Source: Kaistella flava (ex Peng et al. 2021) (GTDB taxonomy: Bacteria > Bacteroidota > Bacteroidia > Flavobacteriales > Weeksellaceae). Taken from it: a stretch of 64,000 bases of DNA. Of the stretch, positions 1 to 7,783 are shown one piece after another. Each line of letters begins with the position of its first letter. The first letter of the stretch is position 1. The DNA lies in contig NZ_CP040442.1 of the NCBI RefSeq assembly GCF_015191005.1, positions 3,410,001 through 3,474,000 on the forward strand, given 5' to 3'. A program made the position numbers and the translations under genes. The notes below the pieces were generated by a model. The model was not told where the DNA came from. It searched no databases and was given only the letters and a program-made list of their open reading frames with translations.

Positions 1-1
1 T

Positions 2-832
2 GCTGCAGGCAAGGGTCAGCTAGAAAAGTATTATGATATTGCAACAGAATATTGTAACAGTAATAATTTTAATGATCCAATTTGTATATATTTTAAAACT
101 GGAAACGAAGCTAAAAATGTTTTTTCTAAATCCAATGTTAATGGTAAATGGAAATATTTTTCATTAGAAGATTTACACAAAATTCTCCACATTTATCAAA
201 AGCAAATTATTCATCCATATTTCCAGGACTTTTATCAATTAAATTTTGAAAGACTACAAGTAAAGTTAGAATTTGAAAAGTACATTTCAAAAGAAAATCA
301 AAATGGTTTTAGAAACGATATTATTGAAGCCTTTTATACAAGATTAGAACAGGACGAAGTTTTTACAAATTGGAATTATAATGATAGTATTGGCAACAGA
401 ACTTATTATTCAAATGACTACGTATTCGATTCCCAAAAAACGAACGTATATCTTCAGTTTGATCGATTAGACTTAAAGCTTAAAGTTGATCTGAATAAAT
501 TAAGAGAGGAAAAAGGACCTTCTTACAAGAAATTTCAAAAAGAACTAAAAAAAAATAATATTGAATTGATATATAATGATTTAAGACATTTATTTTTAGA
601 AGATCCTAAATTAAAAGAAAAAATAATAAGGCCAAAAAAGAGAGCCACCCACAACTTCCTAACTTTTGCTGTAATACCAATTGATCAATGGCTTTTTTTT
701 AATTCGGATGGGAAAATGAATTATAAAAAATCTAAAGATAATATTGTAAAAATAAATAAGGACTTAAAAGTTTTCACAACAAGTAATCAAGACAGGATTT
801 CAGCTATCGTAGAAGCTGGATTTATAAAATAA
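2..832 (+). CDS. 5'-truncated PD-(D/E)XK nuclease-like protein upstream of hsdM
   Basis: An open frame runs from the first bases of the window to the stop at 830-832 (276 codons visible), so the true start lies off the left edge; internal TTG or ATG codons are not real starts. The visible N-terminal part has the pattern KGQLEKYYD followed by a hydrophobic strand (PICIYFKTG), which resembles the region after the catalytic lysine in PD-(D/E)XK nuclease families of the PDDEXK_4 type, where a QLxRYY motif precedes a YLT/YFK strand. The rest is charged and lysine-rich with no motif I recognise. It ends 8 bp before hsdM and on the same strand, so it is probably co-transcribed with the type I restriction-modification genes. 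An accessory nuclease is my inference; the catalytic residues would lie outside the window. It does not look like the C-terminus of HsdR, but I cannot exclude that. Confidence 0.5.
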   Translation, partial: AAGKGQLEKYYDIATEYCNSNNFNDPICIYFKTGNEAKNVFSKSNVNGKWKYFSLEDLHKILHIYQKQIIHPYFQDFYQLNFERLQVKLEFEKYISKENQNGFRNDIIEAFYTRLEQDEVFTNWNYNDSIGNRTYYSNDYVFDSQKTNVYLQFDRLDLKLKVDLNKLREEKGPSYKKFQKELKKNNIELIYNDLRHLFLEDPKLKEKIIRPKKRATHNFLTFAVIPIDQWLFFNSDGKMNYKKSKDNIVKINKDLKVFTTSNQDRISAIVEAGFIK

Positions 833-840
833 AAAATAAA

Positions 841-2457
841 ATGACGCAGGATATTAATTTTATGACCAAAACCAAATCGTTGATTGACAACCTGAAAAGT
901 GTTTGTGCCAACTATGGTTTAGGAAATGATGGAAACGAATTTAAAATCATAACGCAGGTATTTCTTTATAAATTTTTAAACGATAAATTTCGTTATGCCG
1001 TAAAAAAGGAAATGCCGAAATTGGCAGAAGCCGAGAATTTTTCTATTGCCTTAAAAGCACTTTCTGAAGATAATTATTCAGATTTAATAGATGCACTAGA
1101 TCCAAACATTCCAAGATTGCAACCCGAACATTTGATTTCGCATTTGTTTGTAAAACAAAATGATAGCGATTTTGCGAAGTTATTTGATGATACTTTACGC
1201 CAGGTTTCGATTGAAAATGCTGATGTTTTTTCTGTAAAATCTTTTACAGGTGCAAAAGATACTTTGTTTGATGAGCTTACGCAGTTTATTTCAGATTCTT
1301 CCCAACGTGATGCTTATGCAAAAGCGTTGATCAATAAATTATTTGAATTTTCATTCGAAGAAATGTTTGAACAGAAATACGATTTCTTTGCTACTATTTT
1401 TGAATATTTAATAAAGGATTACAATACCGATTCTGGTGGTAAATATGCCGAATATTACACGCCACATTCAGTTGCTCGTATTATGGCTCAAATTTTAGTT
1501 CCAGAACCAGTAAAAGGGGTGAAATGCTACGATCCAAGTGCAGGATCTGGAACCTTGCTGATGAGTTTAGCCCACGAAATTGGCGAAGAAAATTGCACCA
1601 TTTATTCCGAAGATATATCGCAAAAGTCGAGTAATATGTTGCGTTTAAATTTAGTTTTGAATAACCTGACGCACTCTATTCCGAATATTATCAAGACCAA
1701 TACGATTGCATTACCTTCGTATTTGGATACAAAATTTGAATATATTGTTTCTAATCCGCCTTTTAAATTAGATTTTTCAGATTTCCACGCCGATTTAGAT
1801 AAAGATATTTTCAAGAAAAGATTCTTTGCAGGAATTCCCAATATTCCGAAAAGCAAAAAAGAATCAATGTCAATTTATCTCTTATTCATTCAGCATATTA
1901 TGTACAGTTTGAGCGATAACGGAAAGGCAGCAATTGTAGTTCCAACAGGTTTTATTACGGCTCAATCTGGAATTGAAAAGAAAATTAGAGAACGTTTGAT
2001 AGAAAATGGTTGGCTTCGTGGCGTCGTAAGTATGCCTAGTAATATTTTTGCAAGTACAGGTACAAACGTTTCCGTTTTATTGTTGGATAAAAAAGCAGAC
2101 AATCAACACATCGTATTGATGGATGCTTCTAAATTGGGAGAAACCGTAAAAGAAGGTAAGAATCAGCGAACCGTTTTAAAGCCCGAAGAAGAAGCTAAAA
2201 TTATTGATACATTCAATCAGAAAATTGCAGTTGAAGATTTATCTGTTGTAGTAAGCAAAGAAGAAATTTCAGCAAAAAATTATTCTTTCTCGGCTGGACA
2301 ATATTTCGAAGTAAAGATTGAATATGTGGACATTACTGCTGAAGAATTTTCAGAAAAGATGAATGAATTTGAAAATAATTTACAATCTCTTTTTGCAGAA
2401 GGTGCTGATTTGGAAAAGAAAATACAGGAGAATTTGAAAAATTTGAAATTCAATTAG
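841..2457 (+). CDS. hsdM: Type I restriction-modification DNA methyltransferase subunit HsdM
   Basis: The 538-residue product is a full-length type I modification subunit, an N6-adenine methyltransferase that acts with HsdS as M2S1. An N-terminal helical HsdM domain (about residues 10-140) is followed by the methylase domain. The AdoMet-binding motif I is DPSAGSGTLLMSL (about 232-244) and the catalytic motif IV is NPPF in YIVSNPPFKLDF (about 306-309). Further conserved blocks are YYTPHSVARIM and AAIVVPTGFI. Two bases separate its stop from the rhuM start, and rhuM overlaps hsdS, so the order hsdM-rhuM-hsdS forms one transcription unit. No hsdR is visible in the window; it may lie upstream of position 1. 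Family assignment is certain. The target sequence depends on which HsdS variant is assembled by the neighbouring invertible locus. Confidence 0.96.
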   Translation: MTQDINFMTKTKSLIDNLKSVCANYGLGNDGNEFKIITQVFLYKFLNDKFRYAVKKEMPKLAEAENFSIALKALSEDNYSDLIDALDPNIPRLQPEHLISHLFVKQNDSDFAKLFDDTLRQVSIENADVFSVKSFTGAKDTLFDELTQFISDSSQRDAYAKALINKLFEFSFEEMFEQKYDFFATIFEYLIKDYNTDSGGKYAEYYTPHSVARIMAQILVPEPVKGVKCYDPSAGSGTLLMSLAHEIGEENCTIYSEDISQKSSNMLRLNLVLNNLTHSIPNIIKTNTIALPSYLDTKFEYIVSNPPFKLDFSDFHADLDKDIFKKRFFAGIPNIPKSKKESMSIYLLFIQHIMYSLSDNGKAAIVVPTGFITAQSGIEKKIRERLIENGWLRGVVSMPSNIFASTGTNVSVLLLDKKADNQHIVLMDASKLGETVKEGKNQRTVLKPEEEAKIIDTFNQKIAVEDLSVVVSKEEISAKNYSFSAGQYFEVKIEYVDITAEEFSEKMNEFENNLQSLFAEGADLEKKIQENLKNLKFN

Positions 2458-2459
2458 TA

Positions 2460-3494
2460 ATGATAAACAATCCTGAAAATCAATCTAATTTTATTTTCTA
2501 TCAGTCGCAAGATGGAACTGTGCAAGTACAAGTCGTTGTTGACAATGATACCGAAACTATTTGGGCTTCGCAAAAAGCGATTGGTGAAATATTTAGTGTT
2601 ACTAAATCAACAATTAGTGAACATACAACTAATATATTTGATACCAATGAATTGGAGCGAGCGTCAACTGTTCGGAAAATCCGAACAGTTCAAACGGAAG
2701 GTAATCGTGAAGTAAACCGTGAAATTGAATTTTATAATCTCGATTTCATAATTGCTGTTGGTTACCGTGTAAATTCTTTGCAGGCTACACAATTTAGAAA
2801 GTGGGCAACATCAATTTTAAAAGAATATCTCATAAAAGGTTTTGTCTTAGATGATGACCGATTAAAACAAGGTAACAAACTTTTTGGTAAAGATTATTTT
2901 GAGGAGCTATTGGAACGCATTCGTGATATTAGATCCAGCGAAAGATTGTTCTATCAAAAAATCACAGATATTTATGCTACATCTATAGATTATGATGCAC
3001 AATCACCCATTACACAAGAGTTTTACGCCACGGTTCAAAATAAATTACATTGGGCAATTCACCATCATACAGCAGCGGAACTTATAAAGCTAAGAGCCAA
3101 TTCTCAAAATACGAATATGGGATTAACTTCTTGGAAAAATGAGAAAAAGGGCGGAAAGATTTTAAAAACTGATGTTTCGGTTGCCAAAAATTACCTAAAT
3201 GAAGCAGAACTTATCGAGTTGAATCGAGTAGTAACAATGTATCTTGATTTCGCAGAAAATATGGCGCGCCGACAAAAAGAAATGAAAATGACCAGTTGGA
3301 TCAGTCGTTTAGATGCCTTCCTATCTTTTAATGAATATGATATATTAAAAGATGCCGGAAAAATAACTGCGATTGTAGCAAAGAAAGTGGCAGAAAGCGA
3401 ATATGAAAAATTTAAAACCATACAAGATAAAATCTATCAATCAGATTTTGATAAAATGGTTGAAGAACGTAAAAAAAGATTGAAGGATGGATAA
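2460..3494 (+). CDS. rhuM: RhuM family protein (Virulence_RhuM)
   Basis: The 344-residue product matches the RhuM family, often found between hsdM and hsdS in type I loci. Its N-terminal part looks like a winged-helix DNA-binding segment (ETIWASQKAIGEIFSVTKSTISEHTTNIF, quoted here as ETIWASQKAIGEIF and STISEHTTNIF). The family hallmark YNLDFIIAVGYRVNS follows at about residues 92-107, then a long helical C-terminal region. The function of RhuM is not established; DNA binding is inferred from the fold. It sits 2 bp after hsdM and overlaps the hsdS start by 8 bp, so translational coupling is likely. One oddity is a perfect palindrome at 2666-2690 (11-bp arms, 3-bp centre) inside the coding sequence, at codons for VRKIRTV. 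Decayed rhuM copies at 15408-16080 carry different palindromes at the matching place. Confidence 0.88.
   Translation: MINNPENQSNFIFYQSQDGTVQVQVVVDNDTETIWASQKAIGEIFSVTKSTISEHTTNIFDTNELERASTVRKIRTVQTEGNREVNREIEFYNLDFIIAVGYRVNSLQATQFRKWATSILKEYLIKGFVLDDDRLKQGNKLFGKDYFEELLERIRDIRSSERLFYQKITDIYATSIDYDAQSPITQEFYATVQNKLHWAIHHHTAAELIKLRANSQNTNMGLTSWKNEKKGGKILKTDVSVAKNYLNEAELIELNRVVTMYLDFAENMARRQKEMKMTSWISRLDAFLSFNEYDILKDAGKITAIVAKKVAESEYEKFKTIQDKIYQSDFDKMVEERKKRLKDG
2666..2690. repeat. Perfect palindrome inside rhuM
   Basis: The arms AACTGTTCGGA and TCCGAACAGTT flank a 3-base centre. It lies at rhuM codons for about residues 70-77, immediately before the VQTEGNREVNREIEFYNLD block. Rhu-like relics further on have palindromes of different sequence at the equivalent codons, so palindromy rather than sequence seems to be kept. 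The role is unknown; see findings. Confidence 0.8.
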
Positions 3495-4113
3495 TGAGAT
3501 ACAACTTTCTACATTGATCGATGAAATTTCGATGGGACCATTTGGGTCGGATATTAAAATTGATAATTTCATTGATATTGGAGTGCCTGTTTTAAATGGA
3601 TCAAATTTAACGGGATATAGACTATCAGAAAATTCTTTCAAATATGTAAGTGAGGAAAAAGCAAATACATTTAGAAAAGCAATTGCAAAAAGAGGTGATA
3701 TTGTGATAACACATCGAGGTACACTTGGGCAAATTTCTTTTATTCCAGAAAACTCTAAATATGAAAGATATGTTATTTCACAAAGCCAATTTCGAGTTAG
3801 ATTTAACGATAAAAAGATTCACACTGCTTTTATTGTCTATTTATTTCATTCAGAATATGGTCAGAAAAAACTATTGTCATTCAAAAGTCATGTTGGAGTC
3901 CCTGCGTTAGCTCAAGCGACGACTAACTTTAAGCGACTAGAAATAGTTTTTCCAGATTTTGTAACCCAACAAAAAATAGCTTCTGTTCTGTCAAGTTTAG
4001 ATGATAAAATTGAGCTCAATAATAAGCTAAATGATAATTTATCTTACAAAATCACTCTACTTTTACTTGTCCGTTCATCAGCATTGGTAGAAGCCAATCT
4101 CGTAAGTTATTAA
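3487..4113 (+). CDS. hsdS: HsdS specificity subunit, half-length form at the operon-linked (expressed) position
   Basis: This is the operon-linked hsdS, starting inside the end of rhuM. In the orientation captured here it encodes only 208 residues: one target recognition domain (about 1-155), then the conserved coiled-coil region IASVLSSLDDKIELNNKLNDNL (C-terminal part KIELNNKLNDNL). A typical HsdS is about 380-450 residues with two such domains. From codon 186 the frame runs into the reverse strand of another hsdS 3' end, giving the junk tail SYKITLLLLV to the stop. The change falls exactly at the 16-bp recombination site 4026-4041. Inversion with the site at 4742-4757 or 6993-7008 would restore the reading frame (LNDNL followed by ERMAKTLYDYWF) and a full HsdS. 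A half HsdS may still work as a homodimer, as known for NgoAV-type truncated subunits; that is inference here. Confidence 0.9.
   Translation: MDNEIQLSTLIDEISMGPFGSDIKIDNFIDIGVPVLNGSNLTGYRLSENSFKYVSEEKANTFRKAIAKRGDIVITHRGTLGQISFIPENSKYERYVISQSQFRVRFNDKKIHTAFIVYLFHSEYGQKKLLSFKSHVGVPALAQATTNFKRLEIVFPDFVTQQKIASVLSSLDDKIELNNKLNDNLSYKITLLLLVRSSALVEANLVSY
4026..4041 (+). repeat. hsdS recombination site copy 1 (plus orientation)
   Basis: The sequence GCTAAATGATAATTTA encodes LNDNL at the end of the central conserved region of the operon-linked hsdS. It marks the exact point where homology to a complete hsdS stops. The 3' side (TCTTACAAAATC) matches the flank of copy 3 at 6271 onward, because both are the downstream flank of a minus-strand 3' cassette. 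Confidence 0.85.
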
Positions 4114-5194
4114 GTTGCTGGTTTTGTGTTGAATTTATTTTAATTTTTTTATCAAAATTTGATACGATTTTATCAAATTTTAATAAGATATTATTTGATG
4201 GGTAAATTAATTGCAAATTATACAAATCATCTTTAGTTAATGATCCAAAAGTTGTTCCTACGGAATTTAGATAATCGAATTTCTTTTTGAAATAATTCAT
4301 TTGATATATTAAATAGGAATTGTAACCTTCTTTACTATTTAATGCTGCTAAACCTCGGCCAATACAACAATCACACGAAGAAATATTCATCGTGCCAATC
4401 GGCGCTCTTACACTTAGCAAAATATCATCTTTAAATGAAAATCTAGTTGGTTCTGTTGTATAAATTCTGTTTGTCGGGAATCTCCACCCAAAATCTGTAG
4501 AACCTTGAAAAAAGATCATACCCTTTTCGTCTACATTGTAAGATGTTCCAGACGGAGATTGCCCCATTGTTATATTCGCAATTTGATATAACCTTTTTAC
4601 TTCCCAACCAATCGGAACCTTCCTTTTCAAAACATCATTAAAAACCATTTCACCACCGCTTGATTTATAAGGTTTTCCATTTTCATCTGGGAAATCAAAC
4701 TGTACAAACCAATAGTCGTAAAGCGTTTTCGCCATACGCTCTAAATTATCATTTAGCTGGTTGTTCAAATCAATTTTATTGTCAATGTCTCCCAAGATAT
4801 TGGCAATTTTCTTTTGAACATCAAGATTAGGCAATTGGATTTTTAAATTGTAATAACTTTCAAAAGTCATACTTGGAACTGCTGTTCCAGTGTTTAAGTT
4901 TTCTAAATTTAATATTTTCAGGTAGTTATACAGAAAATAAGGTTCTGCAATCAATGCATTTATTTGAGTATAATAAATGGTGTCAACTGTCCAAAAAGGA
5001 ATTTTTGAAAATTGTATATTAGGTAAAGTTCCTTTTCTTGGCAGTAGAATACTTGGTTTGTCATAAATAAATTGGTTTCCGAATCGCATAATTCCACCAC
5101 TCCCAAAAATCGGAATATTTCCATTTGGGATAGTTTTATGGTCTTTACCGTTTTTTATTTTAAGTAGATCTTTTAGTATGTATTCTTTCGTCAT
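4052..5194 (-). CDS. hsdS: HsdS specificity subunit, full-length, minus strand
   Basis: The 380-residue protein is a complete type I specificity subunit: first recognition domain (about 1-125), conserved helix with NKIDLNNQLNDNLERMAKTL (about 137-156), a YDYWFVQFDFPDENG linker and second recognition domain (about 195-340). It ends with the conserved NLRDWLLPMLMNGQVKVE. Its start codon overlaps the recombinase stop by one base (TAATG), so the two are probably translated together from the minus strand. It sits head-on to the operon-linked hsdS, and its 3' half (4052-4742) is bounded by inverted recombination sites. This copy may be a storage copy, or may be expressed weakly with the recombinase. 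Family identity is certain; expression state is inference. Confidence 0.93.
   Translation of the reverse strand: MTKEYILKDLLKIKNGKDHKTIPNGNIPIFGSGGIMRFGNQFIYDKPSILLPRKGTLPNIQFSKIPFWTVDTIYYTQINALIAEPYFLYNYLKILNLENLNTGTAVPSMTFESYYNLKIQLPNLDVQKKIANILGDIDNKIDLNNQLNDNLERMAKTLYDYWFVQFDFPDENGKPYKSSGGEMVFNDVLKRKVPIGWEVKRLYQIANITMGQSPSGTSYNVDEKGMIFFQGSTDFGWRFPTNRIYTTEPTRFSFKDDILLSVRAPIGTMNISSCDCCIGRGLAALNSKEGYNSYLIYQMNYFKKKFDYLNSVGTTFGSLTKDDLYNLQLIYPSNNILLKFDKIVSNFDKKIKINSTQNQQLNNLRDWLLPMLMNGQVKVE
4742..4757 (-). repeat. hsdS recombination site copy 2 (minus orientation)
   Basis: This is the reverse complement of GCTAAATGATAATTTA, within the central conserved region of the full-length minus-strand hsdS, in the LNDNL codons. 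With copy 1 it forms an inverted pair around the 3' cassette 4042-4741. Inversion would move that cassette onto the operon-linked hsdS. Confidence 0.85.
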
Positions 5195-6186
5195 TAACTT
5201 ATAAATTTTCGATGCGCAATTTTTACATTTGCTTGATTCACCATTGCGTAATGCATTGTGGTATCAATTTTTACGTGTCCCAATAATTTTTGAACCTGCT
5301 CAATGGGCATCCCTTTGTCAATTGCCATTGTGGCTAAAGTTCTTCTGAATTTATGAGGATGTACTTTATTAATATTGGTTTTAAGCCCCAATTTCCGCAA
5401 TACATTTTCTACGCCACCAATAGAAAGGCGTTGATGTGGTTTTGACAGCGAGACAAAAAGAGCTTCGTTGTTATCAGTCCGTGCTTTTAGGTATTGTTTT
5501 AAATGAATTTTACTTCTTGCATCAAAATAAACTTCCCGTTCCTTATCTCCTTTTCCGGTCACAATACAAGAGCGTTCGTGAAAATTAATATCATTTCGAT
5601 TAATTTTCACCAATTCCCCAACTCTTATTCCTGTTGAAATGAGTATTTCAATTAAAGTTAAATCTCTGATTTCTTTGCAATTGTCTCGCAAAACTTCTAT
5701 TTCCTCATCACTTAGAACTTCTTTAATAATTCTAGGCGTTTTTATTTTGTGAATTCTTCTCACAGGACTTTTCAGGATGTAATCTTCATCTTCAAGCCAA
5801 GAAAAAAAGCTAGAAAATATTCTTCTGATGTTATCTATCGTTACTTTACTTGATTTTTTTATTTCCTGATAATCGGAAAGGTAAAATCTTAAATCATTGG
5901 TGGAAATTTCGGTAATGTTTTTTTTGAGTTTTTGAAGTAAAGTATCAATTGTTGATAAATAATATTTTAATGATTTTTCGGAGCATCCTTCTACTTTTTT
6001 AGAAGAAATAAATAGACTGAGAATAGATTTGTTATTGTCTGTAAAGTTTTGATTTTCTTTATTTGGTATAGTAATTTCTACATTGTGAAAACTTTGATGA
6101 ATCACCTTTTCCAGCATCATGATCTGTTGAAAATTCAAAACGGTATTCATTGCATTCATAATTTCTTGTTTCACTAATTCCTTCAT
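5194..6186 (-). CDS. Tyrosine recombinase / site-specific integrase (probable hsdS invertase)
   Basis: The 330-residue protein has an N-terminal SAM-like core-binding domain (about 50-140) and a C-terminal tyrosine recombinase domain. The catalytic residues can be read: Arg in STGIRVGEL, the HxxR block in HPHKFRRTLATM, the second His in LLGHVKIDTT and the nucleophilic Tyr in TTMHYAMV. This is the XerC/XerD/integrase family. It lies inside the shufflon, directly upstream of the minus-strand hsdS with a one-base overlap. Enzymes of this type next to multiple hsdS copies catalyse inversion between the repeats in other Bacteroidota, so it is the likely invertase for the four sites here. Inversion between outer sites (4026 and 6993) would flip the recombinase gene itself relative to the operon. 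Confidence 0.93.
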   Translation of the reverse strand: MKELVKQEIMNAMNTVLNFQQIMMLEKVIHQSFHNVEITIPNKENQNFTDNNKSILSLFISSKKVEGCSEKSLKYYLSTIDTLLQKLKKNITEISTNDLRFYLSDYQEIKKSSKVTIDNIRRIFSSFFSWLEDEDYILKSPVRRIHKIKTPRIIKEVLSDEEIEVLRDNCKEIRDLTLIEILISTGIRVGELVKINRNDINFHERSCIVTGKGDKEREVYFDARSKIHLKQYLKARTDNNEALFVSLSKPHQRLSIGGVENVLRKLGLKTNINKVHPHKFRRTLATMAIDKGMPIEQVQKLLGHVKIDTTMHYAMVNQANVKIAHRKFIS

Positions 6187-6254
6187 TGGGGCTAATTTTT
6201 TTTAAAATTTTCAAGCCGCAAAGAAATGCAAAACAAAAATAGCTAAACTTGTGC

Positions 6255-6270
6255 GCTAAATGATAATTTA
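6255..6270 (+). repeat. hsdS recombination site copy 3 (plus orientation)
   Basis: This is an exact copy of GCTAAATGATAATTTA at the 3' end of the silent cassette, followed by the same 3' flank as copy 1 (TCTTACAAAATCACTC) running into the end of the hsdS reading frame. It lies between the recombinase start (6186) and the silent cassette. Confidence 0.85.
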
Positions 6271-6280
6271 TCTTACAAAA

Positions 6281-6988
6281 TCACTCTACTTTTACTTGTC
6301 CGTTCATCAGCATTGGTAAAAGCCAGTCACGTAAATTGCTAAGTTGTTGATTTTCTTTGAGGTTATTTTCTATTTTTCTATAATAAAATAAAATTTGAGA
6401 AGAAAAAGATATAAGAATTTCCTCTTTTGGAATTACTATATCTAAGTTTTTTATTTTGTCTTGTGAAAGATTATCTCTTGCGGAACCAGTGCTCAAATTT
6501 ATTAAGTATTGATACATATCATCAAGAACGAATTTGGTGTAATGAAACAAATTATTAGATTTAGGCATAATTGCACATATAGCTTGATTTGTTGAAGCTT
6601 CAAACGAAATAACACTTGTTTTACCTGCAGTAGCGCCATACATTGCCATTAAAATAGTATTTGATGGAAAAAGTTTAGCACTAGAGTTTTTCATTCCGAA
6701 ATCAGTAATGAAATTTTCAGTTGAAATAATAAAAGGATTGTTTAACTCACCGCTATTTACCCAAGGTATAATTCCATTTTCATAATATTCTTTTATCGTA
6801 GATTTTGGGGTACCTCCAGATCCGGTAGTAGCAATTTGATGTAAGCTTTTCACGTCCCAACCAATCGGAATCATTCTCTTCAAAACTTCATTATAAACCA
6901 TTTCTCCACCACTTGATTTATAGGGATTTGCATTTTCATTTGGGAAATCAAACTGTGCAAACCAATAGTCGTAAAGCGTTTTCGCCAT
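6281..6988 (-). CDS. hsdS: Silent hsdS 3' cassette (second recognition domain only, no own start)
   Basis: This frame encodes the C-terminal half of an HsdS: MAKTLYDYWFAQFDFPNEN, a second recognition domain beginning IPIGWDVKSLHQIATTGSGG, and the end NLRDWLLPMLMNGQVKVE. Homology begins at the recombination site (6993-7008) and upstream bases do not continue an hsdS frame, so it lacks a first recognition domain and a proper start; the ATG at 6988 is an internal methionine. Its ends are almost identical to those of the cassette at 4052-4742, while the recognition domain is quite different. That is the expected design of an exchangeable cassette. It should be silent until inversion joins it to a 5' half. 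Confidence 0.88.
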   Translation of the reverse strand: MAKTLYDYWFAQFDFPNENANPYKSSGGEMVYNEVLKRMIPIGWDVKSLHQIATTGSGGTPKSTIKEYYENGIIPWVNSGELNNPFIISTENFITDFGMKNSSAKLFPSNTILMAMYGATAGKTSVISFEASTNQAICAIMPKSNNLFHYTKFVLDDMYQYLINLSTGSARDNLSQDKIKNLDIVIPKEEILISFSSQILFYYRKIENNLKENQQLSNLRDWLLPMLMNGQVKVE

Positions 6989-6992
6989 ACGC

Positions 6993-7008
6993 TCTAAATT
7001 ATCATTTA
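6993..7008 (-). repeat. hsdS recombination site copy 4 (minus orientation, 15/16)
   Basis: The reverse complement reads GTTAAATGATAATTTA, one base different from the other three copies. It marks the upstream limit of the silent 3' cassette; sequence beyond it is not hsdS-like. Confidence 0.8.
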
Positions 7009-7783
7009 ACTAAAACTAATCTTTTATGAATTACCTAAATTTTTTTTAAAAGCAAAAATGTAATTTGTAAAACCAATAGATCAGCAACAAAAAAAAAAAT
7101 ATTTTTCTAAATGAAATCTTTTAATTTAATGTGTTCCAATGATATAAATTCAAAGGTTGTGATAATTCATTTTCCCCTCTGTTACAATAAAGCTAATTCC
7201 AATAGAAATTAAAAATATCCAACAGTATAGAAGTATATACAAAAATGAAATCGGAAGAAAGTCCGATAAAAATGAAAACTTTATAGTGATTTTTTTTTGT
7301 TCCAAATTTGAGAATAGTTAAAGGATGGATTGATATATATTTTGGAGATACAGATGGAATTAGTACTCCACAAAATGGTATTAAAAGAAGCTGAAATAGT
7401 TTTTAGATATGGCTAAAGATGGACAAGCTATTTTCGAATTTGCACAAAATGCAGTTGATGCTGGAGGAAGAAAATTTTGGATGTTTAAAAAAAAAGACGA
7501 AGAGTCCAACAATGATTATCTTTTGGTTGTGAATAATCGTCAAATGTTTTCACCTGACAGTATTAAAATCTTTTCGTAGATAATGGTCAACTTTTAAAAT
7601 TATACTACAAATTTACTGCCTCTTTTGAGGGATTTTTTTATAAATACGAATATATTGAAAACTTTAACAATAGTTAAGCTTTGAAAAGCTAATTTTATAA
7701 ATGTTAAAAAAATAGTATAATCATTTTGATAAATTGTCAAAATGATTGAATTATAGTATATTTAAGAAAAACTAAAAACATCA
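7009..7783 (+). pseudogene. Gene relics between the shufflon and the helicase operon, including a GHKL-ATPase fragment
   Basis: No intact gene is present. A 56-residue frame at 7409-7579 starts MAKDGQAIFEFAQNAVDAGG, which looks like the N-box of a GHKL/Hsp90-type ATPase (E, then QNA and DA, as in the ELxQNAxDA pattern). It ends at a TAG. A related continuation is seen in another frame just after it (DNGQLLKLYYKFTASFEGFF, about 7580-7677). Upstream, 7320-7400 has the broken frame VKGWIDIYFGDTDGI interrupted by stops. I read this as one decayed gene with internal deletion and frameshifts. Its identity beyond the ATPase-like box is not known. Bases 7009-7318 hold nothing I can name. Confidence 0.5.
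7719..7764 (+). promoter_or_regulatory. Probable promoter and operator of the helicase operon
   Basis: A perfect inverted repeat with 11-base arms (AATCATTTTGA at 7719-7729, TCAAAATGATT at 7737-7747) and a 7-base spacer has a TTG at 7734-7736 within its centre. Twenty bases after that TTG lies TATATTTA (7757-7764), close to the Bacteroidota -7 element TAnnTTTG. Transcription would start about 7770, 14 bases before the helicase ATG at 7784. An inverted repeat overlapping the -33 region is a typical repressor-binding layout. There is no T-run after it, so it is not an obvious terminator. Function is inferred from position only. Confidence 0.45.

Larger units (their letters stand above)
3487..7008. 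other. Phase-variable hsdS shufflon (type I R-M specificity switch)
   Basis: The locus holds two hsdS 5' halves (TRD1a at 3487-4026 on plus, TRD1b at 5194-4757 on minus) and two hsdS 3' cassettes on minus (4742-4052 and 6994-6281). A tyrosine recombinase lies between them. Four copies of the site GCTAAATGATAATTTA bound the segments: plus orientation at 4026-4041 and 6255-6270, minus orientation at 4742-4757 and 6993-7008 (15 of 16 bases). Each 3' cassette is thus flanked by inverted sites. The site encodes LNDNL in the central conserved region, so every inversion keeps the frame. Two 5' halves times two 3' cassettes gives four possible full-length HsdS proteins. The geometry is read directly from sequence. 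That the recombinase acts on these sites is inferred from well-known Bacteroidota and other hsdS inversion systems. Confidence 0.9.
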
